This document shows, one piece after another, positions 18,610 through 26,901 of a DNA stretch of 64,000 nucleotides. Every line of letters begins with the position of its first letter. The stretch's first letter is position 1. A program made the translations under genes and the position numbers. The notes beneath the pieces were generated by a model. It worked only from the letters and a program-made list of their open reading frames with translations. It was not told the origin of the DNA and ran no database searches. Origin of the DNA: Spirochaetia bacterium (GTDB taxonomy: Bacteria > Spirochaetota > Leptospiria > Turneriellales > JAOUOS01); contig JAOUOT010000009.1 in the NCBI GenBank assembly GCA_029880265.1, positions 52,021-116,020 of the forward strand. The letters are read 5' to 3'.

Positions 18610-18725
18610 ATGATGATTTTAAATATAGTTTTTTTCGGTTTTATCTAAATTCTGCTTATTTTTAATAAGTTGATTTGAACTGCAACATGATTATTATTTT
18701 ATATTATAAAAGAGGATGAATTTTA

Positions 18726-18754
18726 TTGACAGCGTTTTCTCTGTTTAATAATAT
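18726..18754 (+). promoter_or_regulatory. Candidate sigma-70 promoter for rfbCDA
   Basis: TTGACA at 18726-18731 is a perfect -35. With a 17-bp spacer it is followed by TAATAT at 18749-18754 as -10. The predicted start of transcription is about 55 bases upstream of rfbC. Confidence 0.55.
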
Positions 18755-18814
18755 GTATCATTCATCAGCGAGAAGATAAATATTGGCAAGAGTATTGTAT
18801 ATCAAATAGAGAAT

Positions 18815-19363
18815 ATGAAATTTGAAAAGCTTTCCATTCCCGATGTGATATTAATTCATCCTATGGTTTTTGAAGATAACCGGGGTTTTTTCTTAGAGAC
18901 CTATAAAAAATCAGAATTTTATGAAAACGGCATAATGTATGAATTTATACAAGATAATCACGCGAAATCGCATAAAAATGTATTTCGCGGTCTTCACTAC
19001 CAGTTAAGTCCCGAAGCGCAGGGTAAACTTATTCGCGTAACGAGAGGCTCTGTTATAGATTTTGCGGTCGATATCAGAAAAGAATCTTCAAGTTACGGCA
19101 AGTATGTTTCGGCACATTTGTCGGCAGAAAGTAAAAAAATGCTTTGGATACCTCCGGGGTTTGCTCACGGATATTTAACTTTAGAAGATAACACTGAATT
19201 TCAATATAAAACGACCGCTCAATACGCTCCTCTGTTTGAGCGCGGCATAAAATTTGACGATGTTGAAATTTCTCTTGAATTGCCCGTTTCAAAAGAAGAT
19301 TTAATCTTAGCCGAAAAAGATAAGGTGTTACCCGCGCTAAAAGACGCAGAAAATAATTTTTAA
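18815..19363 (+). CDS. rfbC: dTDP-4-dehydrorhamnose 3,5-epimerase
   Basis: 182 residues, full length for RmlC/RfbC. It epimerises dTDP-4-keto-6-deoxyglucose to the rhamnose configuration. The cupin landmarks are visible: FRGLHYQ with the catalytic His, GKLIRVTRGSVIDFAVDIR, and WIPPGFAHGYLTL. Its stop (TAA) overlaps the start of rfbD by one base (TAATG). It has its own promoter upstream, separate from the glycosyltransferase block. Confidence 0.97.
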   Translation: MKFEKLSIPDVILIHPMVFEDNRGFFLETYKKSEFYENGIMYEFIQDNHAKSHKNVFRGLHYQLSPEAQGKLIRVTRGSVIDFAVDIRKESSSYGKYVSAHLSAESKKMLWIPPGFAHGYLTLEDNTEFQYKTTAQYAPLFERGIKFDDVEISLELPVSKEDLILAEKDKVLPALKDAENNF

Positions 19364-20295
19364 TGATATTGATATCGGGCAAATCGGGACAATTGGGCGG
19401 CGAACTGACCGAATTGTTTGAAAAAGAAAAAGTAGAATTTAAGGCGTTTGACTCAAGAGAATGGGATATTACCGATTATCAGAAAAACCATAGTATCATC
19501 GAAAAAATAAAACCAAATTTGATAATAAACTGCGCCGCATACACAGCCGTTGATAAGGCCGAAAGCGATATAGATAGAGCGTATAAAGTCAATCGAGACG
19601 CTTTAGAAAATATCGCAAAATCTATTAAAGACAGTTCTATTAAGCTTTTGCATATTTCTACAGATTATGTATTTTCGGGTATTGAATGCGGCGGCCCCTC
19701 AGAAATATGCCGAATAAAACCCTTTGAGCCGAAAGATAAAACCTCTCCCCAGAGCGTATACGCTAATTCAAAAAATGAAGGAGATAAAGCCGTTCAAAAA
19801 ATACTTTCGTATAATAATAAAATGCGAAACTCTTTTATTATTCGTACCAGTTGGCTGTATTCAAAAAATAGAAATAATTTTGTTAAAACAATGCTCAGGC
19901 TGGCTAAAGACGATAAAATTGAAGATATTAGAGTAGTTGAAGATCAAATAGGCAGACCGACATGGGCGGCAAGGCTCGCGCAGTTTATTTTTCTTTTTAT
20001 TAAAGAGAAAAAACTGAATACAGAACCGTCAATTGAAGGGGGCCTGTATCATTTCGCAAACAGCGGTATTGCAAGCTGGTATGATTTTGCCTATGAGATT
20101 ATAAAGATGGCTTATGAATTAAAGATAATTAATAGAAGAAAATTAGTTCTTCCGATAAGTACAGAAGAGTATCCGCTGCCCGCAAAAAGGCCCCATTATT
20201 CTGTTTTAAATCTAGAAAGCGCAAAGGAGGTTATGCAAAACATACCCCACTGGAAGAACGATTTGAATCGTTGTCTGCGCGAAATGAAATTATGA
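19363..20295 (+). CDS. rfbD: dTDP-4-dehydrorhamnose reductase
   Basis: 310 residues. It reduces dTDP-4-keto-rhamnose to dTDP-L-rhamnose with NAD(P)H. The Rossmann motif is ISGKSGQLGGEL. The catalytic region has HISTDYVFSG and YANSKNEGDKAV, giving the S/T-Y-K triad of short-chain dehydrogenases. RTSWLYS and DQIGRPTWA are also standard for RmlD. It is translationally coupled to rfbC (one-base overlap). Confidence 0.96.
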   Translation: MILISGKSGQLGGELTELFEKEKVEFKAFDSREWDITDYQKNHSIIEKIKPNLIINCAAYTAVDKAESDIDRAYKVNRDALENIAKSIKDSSIKLLHISTDYVFSGIECGGPSEICRIKPFEPKDKTSPQSVYANSKNEGDKAVQKILSYNNKMRNSFIIRTSWLYSKNRNNFVKTMLRLAKDDKIEDIRVVEDQIGRPTWAARLAQFIFLFIKEKKLNTEPSIEGGLYHFANSGIASWYDFAYEIIKMAYELKIINRRKLVLPISTEEYPLPAKRPHYSVLNLESAKEVMQNIPHWKNDLNRCLREMKL

Positions 20296-20325
20296 AATTA
20301 TAAATCAAGTTTTATAGATAATCAA

Positions 20326-21216
20326 ATGAGTCATATTAAAATCAAAAAAGGAATTGTTTTAGCGGGAGGCTCGCGAAACAGTCTTTATCCCATTGCGACA
20401 GCCGTGTCAAAGCATTTTTTTCCCTTGTATAATAAGCCAATGATTTATTATCCCGTTTCTACATTAATGCTGGCCGGTATCAAAGATATTTTGCTGATAT
20501 CAGCGCCTGAAGACTTGCCTGTTTTTCAAAAACTTTTAGGCGATGGTTTGCAATGGGGAATTTCAATTCGGTACGCCGTTCAGCCAAAACCCCGCGGTAT
20601 TGCTGAAGCTTTCATCATTGCCGAAGATTTTATAGACGGCGATAGCTGCGCTTTGATATTAGGCGATAATTTATTTTATGGCTATGGGTTATCTGAAATG
20701 CTTTCAGACTGTGTTTTAATAGAAAAGGGAGCAAAAATATTCGCGTATAGGGTTAAGAATCCTCAAAGGTACGGCGTGGTAGAATTTGACAGCTTGCAAA
20801 GAGTAATTTCAGTTGAAGAAAAGCCTTTAAAACCAAAGTCGCCGTTTGTTGTAACAGGGTTATACTTTTTTGATAATCATGTAGTAGAAAGAGCGAAGAG
20901 TTTAAAATTATCGAATAGAGACAATTTTGAAATTTCTGATCTTATTAAGATATATCTTGAAAATGGGGAGCTTATAGCGCGGCCATTGGGGCGCGGGATG
21001 GCCTGGCTCGATACAAGTACGTTTGATTCTCTGCTTGAGGCTTCCAATTTTATAAAAATTATTGAAGAAAGGCAGGGGCTAAGAATCGGATGTTTAGAAG
21101 AAATTGCCTACCGAAATAATTTTATATCAAAAGAACAATTTAAGAAACTTGCCGAATCGTTATCAAAAACAGAGTATGGCCAATACCTTTATAAAATATT
21201 AATAAATAAAATTTAA
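20326..21216 (+). CDS. rfbA: Glucose-1-phosphate thymidylyltransferase with altered nucleotide-binding loop
   Basis: 296 residues, standard length for RmlA/RfbA, which makes dTDP-glucose from dTTP and glucose-1-phosphate. Most landmarks are intact: AVSKHFFPLYNKPMIYYPVS, ALILGDNLFYGYGL, ISVEEKPLKPKSPFVVTGLYFFD, GRGMAWLDTSTFDSLLEASNF and IEERQGLRIGCLEEIA. However, the signature GGSGTRLYP reads GGSRNSLYP here, so the loop Arg that contacts the triphosphate is replaced by Ser and the conserved Gly by Arg. SPDGLAQAF is likewise KPRGIAEAF. The protein is otherwise unbroken. It may be a low-activity or repurposed copy. Confidence 0.9.
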   Translation: MSHIKIKKGIVLAGGSRNSLYPIATAVSKHFFPLYNKPMIYYPVSTLMLAGIKDILLISAPEDLPVFQKLLGDGLQWGISIRYAVQPKPRGIAEAFIIAEDFIDGDSCALILGDNLFYGYGLSEMLSDCVLIEKGAKIFAYRVKNPQRYGVVEFDSLQRVISVEEKPLKPKSPFVVTGLYFFDNHVVERAKSLKLSNRDNFEISDLIKIYLENGELIARPLGRGMAWLDTSTFDSLLEASNFIKIIEERQGLRIGCLEEIAYRNNFISKEQFKKLAESLSKTEYGQYLYKILINKI

Positions 21217-21396
21217 TAAATAAAATGCTATTTTAGATGCCTGCGTCTGACTTGTAATTATTTTATAAAAAATCCCGTAAATAAAAACATTTCATGCATG
21301 TTTTATGGCCGAAGGCGTCTTCAATGTATAAATATAATCTATGTTCTTGAAGTATTGAAATAAGTAATTTAAGCGCAAATAACCGAGGTATGAAAA

Positions 21397-21768
21397 ATGA
21401 ACAATAAAAACGTGCTTTTAGTCGACGATTCTATTTTAACCAGAAAACAGCTTGGCGAGATTTTAGAAGAAGCGGGATGCCGCATAAAAGAATATGCGGT
21501 TGACGGCATAGACGCTCTCGAGAAATTTCGGCTTAATCAAGATTTTATCGATTTGGTAACTCTTGATATCACCATGCCTAAGATGGACGGCATAGAAACC
21601 CTGCGGGAAATCATGAAAATAAAGCCCGACGCAAAAGTGTATATGGTAAGCTCAATGGGAAAAGATCAAATTATAAAAGAATGCATGAGCTTAGGCGCGA
21701 GCGGTTTCATTGTAAAACCGTTTTACAAGAAAAAAATATTTGAAACAATCTTAAGCGTCTCGGCATAA
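21397..21768 (+). CDS. CheY-like single-domain response regulator
   Basis: 123 residues forming one receiver domain. Acidic pocket LLVDDS is at residues 7-12, the phospho-acceptor is Asp57 in VTLDITMPKMDGIETL, the Ser switch is VSSMG and the conserved Lys is in FIVKPF. There is no output domain, so it acts by protein-protein contact, as CheY does at the flagellar motor. It stands alone with about 180 bases upstream and 195 downstream. A possible SD (GAGG) lies near 21386. Confidence 0.93.
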   Translation: MNNKNVLLVDDSILTRKQLGEILEEAGCRIKEYAVDGIDALEKFRLNQDFIDLVTLDITMPKMDGIETLREIMKIKPDAKVYMVSSMGKDQIIKECMSLGASGFIVKPFYKKKIFETILSVSA

Positions 21769-21963
21769 TATGCGCTTTAAATTTTAGTGAAATAATATGC
21801 GCATATTTGTCCCCAAGTAAGATGAACTAAAATTTAAACTTGACAGCTTGGCCAGATTTTTTTAATTAGTCGCTCTTTTTTTAATTTGACGATAGAAGTT
21901 TTAGTTTTTACGCGTCTAATAAAATAGAGATAATAAAATAGAGAATACCGAAAGGATGTCGAG

Positions 21964-22371
21964 ATGACAAGTGTAGAAAAAACAAATATAAAGATAATCA
22001 TTGCCGATGATCATGACGTTTTCAGAAAACATATTAAAAATCTGATTATTCATAAAAATTTGGCAGAGAAAATTGACGAAGCCGTAAACGGCATAGAGCT
22101 GATTAAGAATCTTGAAAAGAACAAATATGATATCGTTCTTTTAGATATATCTATGCCCGAAATGGACGGGCTTGCTGCTTTAGAAGTTATCAAAGAAAGA
22201 TTTCCCGATTTAAAAATTCTTGTATTAACCATGCATTATGAAGATTCATACAAGAAGAGGGTTAAAGAAAAAGGAGCCGACGGCTTTATCTTGAAAACGC
22301 AGATTTTTGATAATATTTTCAAAGCAATTGAAGCCATTATGAGCGGCAAAAAATATTTTATTGATTCTTGA
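21964..22371 (+). CDS. Response regulator receiver protein (NarL-type receiver without HTH)
   Basis: 135 residues. IIIADDHDVFRKHIKNLI resembles the NarL/FixJ receiver start (DDH). The phospho-acceptor is Asp61 in VLLDISMPEMDGLAAL, the switch Thr is in VLTMHYEDSYK and the Lys in GFILKTQIF. NarL proteins carry a C-terminal HTH, but this one stops just after the receiver, so it cannot bind DNA by itself. AAGGA lies nine bases upstream of the ATG. It is convergent with uvrC. Confidence 0.92.
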   Translation: MTSVEKTNIKIIIADDHDVFRKHIKNLIIHKNLAEKIDEAVNGIELIKNLEKNKYDIVLLDISMPEMDGLAALEVIKERFPDLKILVLTMHYEDSYKKRVKEKGADGFILKTQIFDNIFKAIEAIMSGKKYFIDS

Positions 22372-22417
22372 AGAAAAATATTGATTAATATCTTTAAAAT
22401 TAAATAAGTTTCATAAA

Positions 22418-24418
22418 TCAAGAATTATCTTCAAAAAATATTTTAATAACCGCGTCTGATATTTTTTTGTTTACTCCTTTTACGCTTAAAAGCCGATTGC
22501 TTAGCGCGGTTTTATTGGTTTCAAAAAAATCAATCTTTCGAAGGGTCGCCATAAGGTTTTTAGCCGTTTTCTCTGCGATTCCCGGAATTTGATTTAAGGT
22601 TGAAGTTAAGTTCTTTTTAAGACGAAGACTTCGATGATACGAAAGACAAAATCGGTGAGCTTCGTCGCGGGCATGGCGCAATATAAGCATGCCGGGGCTG
22701 TTTTTATCCATTTTTAGTTTATGGTTCGATTCAAGATAAATTTCTTCTTCTTTTTTTGCCAATGAAATAACGGGAACAGAAATGCCGCATTCAGACCGCG
22801 CCTTTAGCGCCGCTTTTAGCTGCGTTATGCCCCCGTCGATAACAATCAAATCGGGCGGTTTTTCATTTGTTTCTTTCAGTTTTCGCAATCGTCTTGAAAT
22901 TGTTTCATGAATCATGGCGGGATCGTTTATGCCCTCAACGGTTTTGATTTTATATTTTCTGTATCCCGGTTTGTGCGGAAGTCCGTTTTTAAACATAACG
23001 CCTGCGGCGACAGGCTCTTGCCCGAATAAATTTGATATATCGTAGCATTCAATAGTTTCGGGTATTTTAGAGAGTTTTAATAAAGAATAGAGCTGTCTTA
23101 ACCCTCTTCGTTTATTTTGAATATTTTCTGATAAAATTCTTTCGTTAAGACTTAATCGTGCGTTTGTAAGCGCCATTTTAAAAAGATTCTCAATTTGCTT
23201 ATATTGCGGATGTATGCTTCGCAAAGATCTATTGGTTTTTATTTTAATTTTCTGGCCCGTTTTGTTTTTCAAGGCGTTTTCCCATTGTTTTGCGTTTGGC
23301 ATTTTATGTGAGATAAAAATAGTATCGGGATAATCAATTAGCCGCATATAATAATCGAAGAAAAACGCCTCAAGATATTCTGCGTATAATTCTTCTGCGG
23401 GTTCTTTATGAAAATCGGCGGAGTCATTTGAATAATTCAAATATGAGGCCTCGCTTAGAGCGTAATTTTCTTTACCGGTTAAATTTCCGTTTCTGATTTT
23501 TAATATAACGATTTGGGCGAAAAAGATTAATTCGTTATTGTCTTTAGATCCGGTTGAAAAATAATCAAGCCTGGTTTTTAATTCTTGCTCAATCTCTTTT
23601 CTAGAAAGCAAAACAAGGCCCGCAATATCATAGTTGTGCCGCTCGTTTTCTTCGTGAACCGTTTGACCCTGAAGCGTTATTTCAATGTCTTTTAAGATGT
23701 CTCTGGCTCTGGCCGCTTTTTCAAAATCAAGGTTTTCTGAATAATTATTCATTTGTTTTTTTAAGTTTTCCTGCACAGTCTGGCTTTTGCCTTCTAAAAA
23801 CTCTTTGATTTGAAGCGTCATATTTTGATATTCCCGCTCGTCGACATTGCCCGCGCAGGGGGCCCAGCAGCGTTTAAGGTGATAGTTCAGGCAGGGTTTG
23901 CGGGGTTTGCTTAAAGGAAATTTTAAGGATCTTTTTCTGACAGGAAATATCTTATTGACAAGAGCAAGGGTGTTTCGAGCCGCTTTTACGTCTGAGAAGG
24001 GCCCGAAATAAGCGTGATTTAAATTTGTTTTTCTTCGGGTAATGAATAACCGCGGGTACGCTTCGCCCATAGTTAAGCATATATAAGGATATCTTTTATC
24101 GTCTTTTAACCTTACATTGTACACAGGGTTGTATTTTTTTATCAGGTTGCTTTCTAAAAGAAGGGCCTCAAGTTCAGATGACGTTACAATCCAGTCTAAG
24201 TCGGCGACTTTCGACATAAGAAAACGGGTTTTATATTCGTCGCTGTTAAGATACTGCCTGATTCTGTTTTTAAGATTTTTAGCTTTTCCCGCGTATAAAA
24301 CCTGTCTTGTTTCTTCATTCTCTTTTTCTTCTTTTTCGCCTAGCCAAAGATAGCATCCGGGCTCAGCGGGTACCGATATAAGCTTTGTTTTAAGGTCTGC
24401 TTTTTTATATTGGCTCAC
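22418..24418 (-). CDS. uvrC: Excinuclease ABC subunit C (UvrC)
   Basis: 666 residues, slightly longer than the usual 600. UvrC makes the 3' and 5' incisions of nucleotide excision repair. The N-terminal GIY-YIG domain shows GCYLWLG...VLYAGKAKNLKNRIRQY. A zinc or Cys patch CLNYHLKRCWAPCAGNV follows, then a UVR motif near residue 215 (LKKQMNNYSENLDFEKAARARD). The RNase H-like nuclease has IECYDISNLFGQEPVAAGV and LIVIDGGITQLKAAL, and the C-terminal HhH region is QIPGIAEKTAKNLM and VKGVNKKISDAV. It stands alone, convergent with the receiver gene. Confidence 0.98.
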   Translation of the reverse strand: MSQYKKADLKTKLISVPAEPGCYLWLGEKEEKENEETRQVLYAGKAKNLKNRIRQYLNSDEYKTRFLMSKVADLDWIVTSSELEALLLESNLIKKYNPVYNVRLKDDKRYPYICLTMGEAYPRLFITRRKTNLNHAYFGPFSDVKAARNTLALVNKIFPVRKRSLKFPLSKPRKPCLNYHLKRCWAPCAGNVDEREYQNMTLQIKEFLEGKSQTVQENLKKQMNNYSENLDFEKAARARDILKDIEITLQGQTVHEENERHNYDIAGLVLLSRKEIEQELKTRLDYFSTGSKDNNELIFFAQIVILKIRNGNLTGKENYALSEASYLNYSNDSADFHKEPAEELYAEYLEAFFFDYYMRLIDYPDTIFISHKMPNAKQWENALKNKTGQKIKIKTNRSLRSIHPQYKQIENLFKMALTNARLSLNERILSENIQNKRRGLRQLYSLLKLSKIPETIECYDISNLFGQEPVAAGVMFKNGLPHKPGYRKYKIKTVEGINDPAMIHETISRRLRKLKETNEKPPDLIVIDGGITQLKAALKARSECGISVPVISLAKKEEEIYLESNHKLKMDKNSPGMLILRHARDEAHRFCLSYHRSLRLKKNLTSTLNQIPGIAEKTAKNLMATLRKIDFFETNKTALSNRLLSVKGVNKKISDAVIKIFFEDNS

Positions 24419-24730
24419 TTTAAATGAATAATATATTAAAAGTTGTCTGTCAAGCGTATATTAACTAATAATAGCGCGGTAAAATTTTTCTTTTAAAATA
24501 AGGTCCTACGCAAATATCTTTGTATATTTTCCTATCATATAGGAACAAAAATTATAATATTTGCCTAAAGAAGAACGATAATATTTAAGATGTCTTAACC
24601 TGCGTTAAGATACAGGCTTTATTTCATCTAAATTGATCTAATTCTGAAAAAAGAAATTTACAATAGACGGTGTTTTGCTACTTCGGTCTATATAAATAGA
24701 ATCTAAGCGAGAAATCGGTAAAAGTAAAAA
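24419..24730. other. Intergenic region between divergent uvrC and the respiratory locus
   Basis: 312 bases without a gene. It must hold the promoters for both divergent units. ATAGAC and GTCTAT form a short inverted repeat (about 24664-24692) just upstream of the oxidase-like gene. A TTGAT half-site at about 24634 has no good partner, so I do not call an FNR box. Confidence 0.5.
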
Positions 24731-26164
24731 ATGCTAGAAGATATAAAGAAAATCAGCGTAAGCGAGAATGATAAATATTACGCGAGAAAGTGGTTTACAT
24801 TATCGGTTGCAAGCTTGGTTGTCGCGGGGCTTTTTTCGCTTTTTTTAACCTTTTCAAGAATACCTTTTTTTAGCCAATTTATAAGCGATCCTCTTTTTTT
24901 TAAGCGGGCCCTTGTTGTGCATGTCGATTTGGCGCTTATTGTTTGGATGTTTTCATTTATTGCCGCCGCGTTTTATGTGCTAATACCCGGCGATAGAGAA
25001 AAAAATTTTTTCAACAATTTATATTTTGGCGTATCGGTAAGCGGCGTAGGGCTTATGGTTATATCGCCGATAGTCTCGGGTTCGGCGCCTATATTGGCAA
25101 ATTATGTTCCCGTTGTCGATAATTCATTATTTATTGCGGGCCTGCTGATGTTTGCAGGGGGCCTTTTGTTTACGTTTCTAGATTCTCGCCTTTTATGGGA
25201 TTCTAAAAAAAACTCGGCAGACGCCGGCGAAAAAGCTTATATTCCCGGTATTCGGGTGGCCGTACTTTTATTTATCATTGCTCTTGAAGTTTTTCTGGTT
25301 TCATACTTAAATACAGACTCTTCGTCTGACGCTAAAATTTATTATGAGATTTTATTTTGGGGAGGGGGGCATCTTCTTCAAATGGCTTCAGAAATGGTTA
25401 AGGTTTCTATCTGGATATTTCTGCTTTATGTGTTAACGCATAAGTATGCGATTAAAAGACATCATTTTTTTATTATTTCGGGCCTGTATCTTCTTCCCGT
25501 TTTTATTTTTGTTCCGTATGCCCTGACTATAAATCCGGCCAATAACGATTATCGCAATCTTTTCACAAACCTTATGAGATGGGGTATTTTTCCTTTTGTT
25601 ACGGCTGTATTTGTATTTTGTGTACATTTTCTTTACCGCCTGAAAAAAGAAAAAATAAGCTATAAACTAAACAGTCTGCCTTATAACGCTTTTATTATAA
25701 GCGTTATATTAACAATCACAGGTTATATTTTAGGCGCTTTTATTGGCGGCTCTAATACGATGATTCCTGCGCATTACCATGCGTCTATAGGGGCCGTTAC
25801 GGTGGCTTTTATGGCGTTTGCTTTTATTATGCTAAAATTTTTAGATTTTCCTTTACCGCAGTTCAGCAAAAAGAAAATTGTCTCTTATCAGCCGATGATA
25901 TTCGGAATTGGGCAAATAACCTTTTCAATAGGGTTTGCCATAGCGGGTTCATACGGTATGGGCAGAAAAGTTTATGGCGCAGAACAGCAGGTTAGAGGTT
26001 TTTGGGATTACCTTGGGCTCAGCATTATGGGGCTCGGGGGTTTTGTTGCAATTATAGGCGGTTTGATTTTTCTGTCTGTAGTTTTAGCCGCGATGTGGAA
26101 AAAATATACCGAATTAAACGCGGCAGTTAAGATTCTAAATAAGGAGGAAAGTTATGGGAAATGA
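24731..26164 (+). CDS. Heme-copper oxidase subunit I-like protein lacking paired CuB histidines
   Basis: 477 residues with about 12 hydrophobic helices aligned with heme-copper oxidase subunit I. His64 in ALVVHVDLALIVW (helix II) and His348/His350 in MIPAHYHASIG (helix X) match the heme ligands. His214 in WGGGHLLQMASEM matches the first CuB ligand position, but the double His of helix VII is absent (VFVPYALTINPA in its place). It could therefore bind hemes but not a normal CuB. It is paired with a full subunit I at 26902, so it is probably a partner or electron-transfer subunit derived by duplication. It overlaps the next small gene by 11 bases. Confidence 0.75.
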   Translation: MLEDIKKISVSENDKYYARKWFTLSVASLVVAGLFSLFLTFSRIPFFSQFISDPLFFKRALVVHVDLALIVWMFSFIAAAFYVLIPGDREKNFFNNLYFGVSVSGVGLMVISPIVSGSAPILANYVPVVDNSLFIAGLLMFAGGLLFTFLDSRLLWDSKKNSADAGEKAYIPGIRVAVLLFIIALEVFLVSYLNTDSSSDAKIYYEILFWGGGHLLQMASEMVKVSIWIFLLYVLTHKYAIKRHHFFIISGLYLLPVFIFVPYALTINPANNDYRNLFTNLMRWGIFPFVTAVFVFCVHFLYRLKKEKISYKLNSLPYNAFIISVILTITGYILGAFIGGSNTMIPAHYHASIGAVTVAFMAFAFIMLKFLDFPLPQFSKKKIVSYQPMIFGIGQITFSIGFAIAGSYGMGRKVYGAEQQVRGFWDYLGLSIMGLGGFVAIIGGLIFLSVVLAAMWKKYTELNAAVKILNKEESYGK

Positions 26165-26300
26165 AAATACGCATTGGCTTGAAAGGCTGATGGAAAACCC
26201 TTGGATGTTACTGATATTGGGTATCGTTGTACCCACTATATCGTATACCGTTTGGGGAGTGTATGATGTACTGAGTTTACCTGTGGCTCCGTTGCCGTAA
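26154..26300 (+). CDS. 48-residue single-span membrane peptide of the oxidase/NO reductase operon
   Basis: Too short for the ORF track. ATG 26154 is preceded by a perfect Shine-Dalgarno AAGGAGG at 26141-26147, six bases upstream, and overlaps the end of the preceding gene by 11 bases. The product MGNENTHWLERLMENPWMLL continues into a single hydrophobic helix (ILGIVVPTISYTVWGVYDVL) and ends LPVAPLP. Small one-helix subunits are common in cytochrome oxidases (for example CcoQ-like or subunit IIa of ba3). Its position between two catalytic-type genes argues for a structural subunit. No family is recognised. Confidence 0.8.
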   Translation: MGNENTHWLERLMENPWMLLILGIVVPTISYTVWGVYDVLSLPVAPLP

Positions 26301-26358
26301 GTAAAAAATGAATTTCAAAAAATTAAAGAATTAAAGAACTAAAAAAGGAGAAAATAGT

Positions 26359-26895
26359 ATGAGTTTTATGATACCTGAAAAAGATTGGTTCAAGGCTCCC
26401 GATAAAGGCGAAAAAAGCTGGATAGCTATCGGCTTTATATGGTGTCTGGTTCTGTTTTTTTCAATGCCTATTTGGCACATTTATGGAAAGCAGAACTCTT
26501 CAAGCGAGTCTTATAGAGTTAAGCCTGAAGATTTTTCTGCAAGAGTAATGAAATTTGTAGAAACAAATTCAATTGGCAAAGACGGAAATACGCCTATTGT
26601 ACAGCCTAAACCGGGCGGTCACGCGTATGTAATGGGCGGAGGTTATATTTGGTACCCGATTTTAAAATTGAAAAAAGGTAACGAATATATTCTTCATATT
26701 TCATCAACAGATTATCAGCATGGTTTTTCGCTTCAGGGTGAAGCGGGAATTAATATGAATTTTCAGATTCTTCCCGGATACGATCACGTATTAAAAATCA
26801 CTCCTACCACAAGCGGTACATTCAATATTGTTTGTAACGAGTTTTGCGGCGCGAGACATCATGTGATGACTGGTAAAATTTTAGTGGAGGATTAA
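26359..26895 (+). CDS. Cytochrome c oxidase subunit II-type CuA protein
   Basis: 178 residues, short like the subunit II of ba3-type enzymes. A single N-terminal anchor (residues 21-42) is followed by a periplasmic cupredoxin domain. CuA ligands are all present: His121 (DYQHGFSLQ), Cys159, Glu161, Cys163, His167 and Met170 in CNEFCGARHHVM. It should accept electrons from cytochrome c or another donor and pass them to subunit I encoded next. GGAG lies 9-10 bases upstream of ATG 26359. An additional loop (residues 70-95, GNTPIVQPKPGGHAYVMGGG) is rich in Gly/Pro. Confidence 0.93.
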   Translation: MSFMIPEKDWFKAPDKGEKSWIAIGFIWCLVLFFSMPIWHIYGKQNSSSESYRVKPEDFSARVMKFVETNSIGKDGNTPIVQPKPGGHAYVMGGGYIWYPILKLKKGNEYILHISSTDYQHGFSLQGEAGINMNFQILPGYDHVLKITPTTSGTFNIVCNEFCGARHHVMTGKILVED

Positions 26896-26901
26896 AATAT
26901 T

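Noticed and set aside
24630-24650. FNR-like box upstream of the heme-copper operon
   Set aside because: Only one half-site (TTGAT) is present; the partner half does not match.
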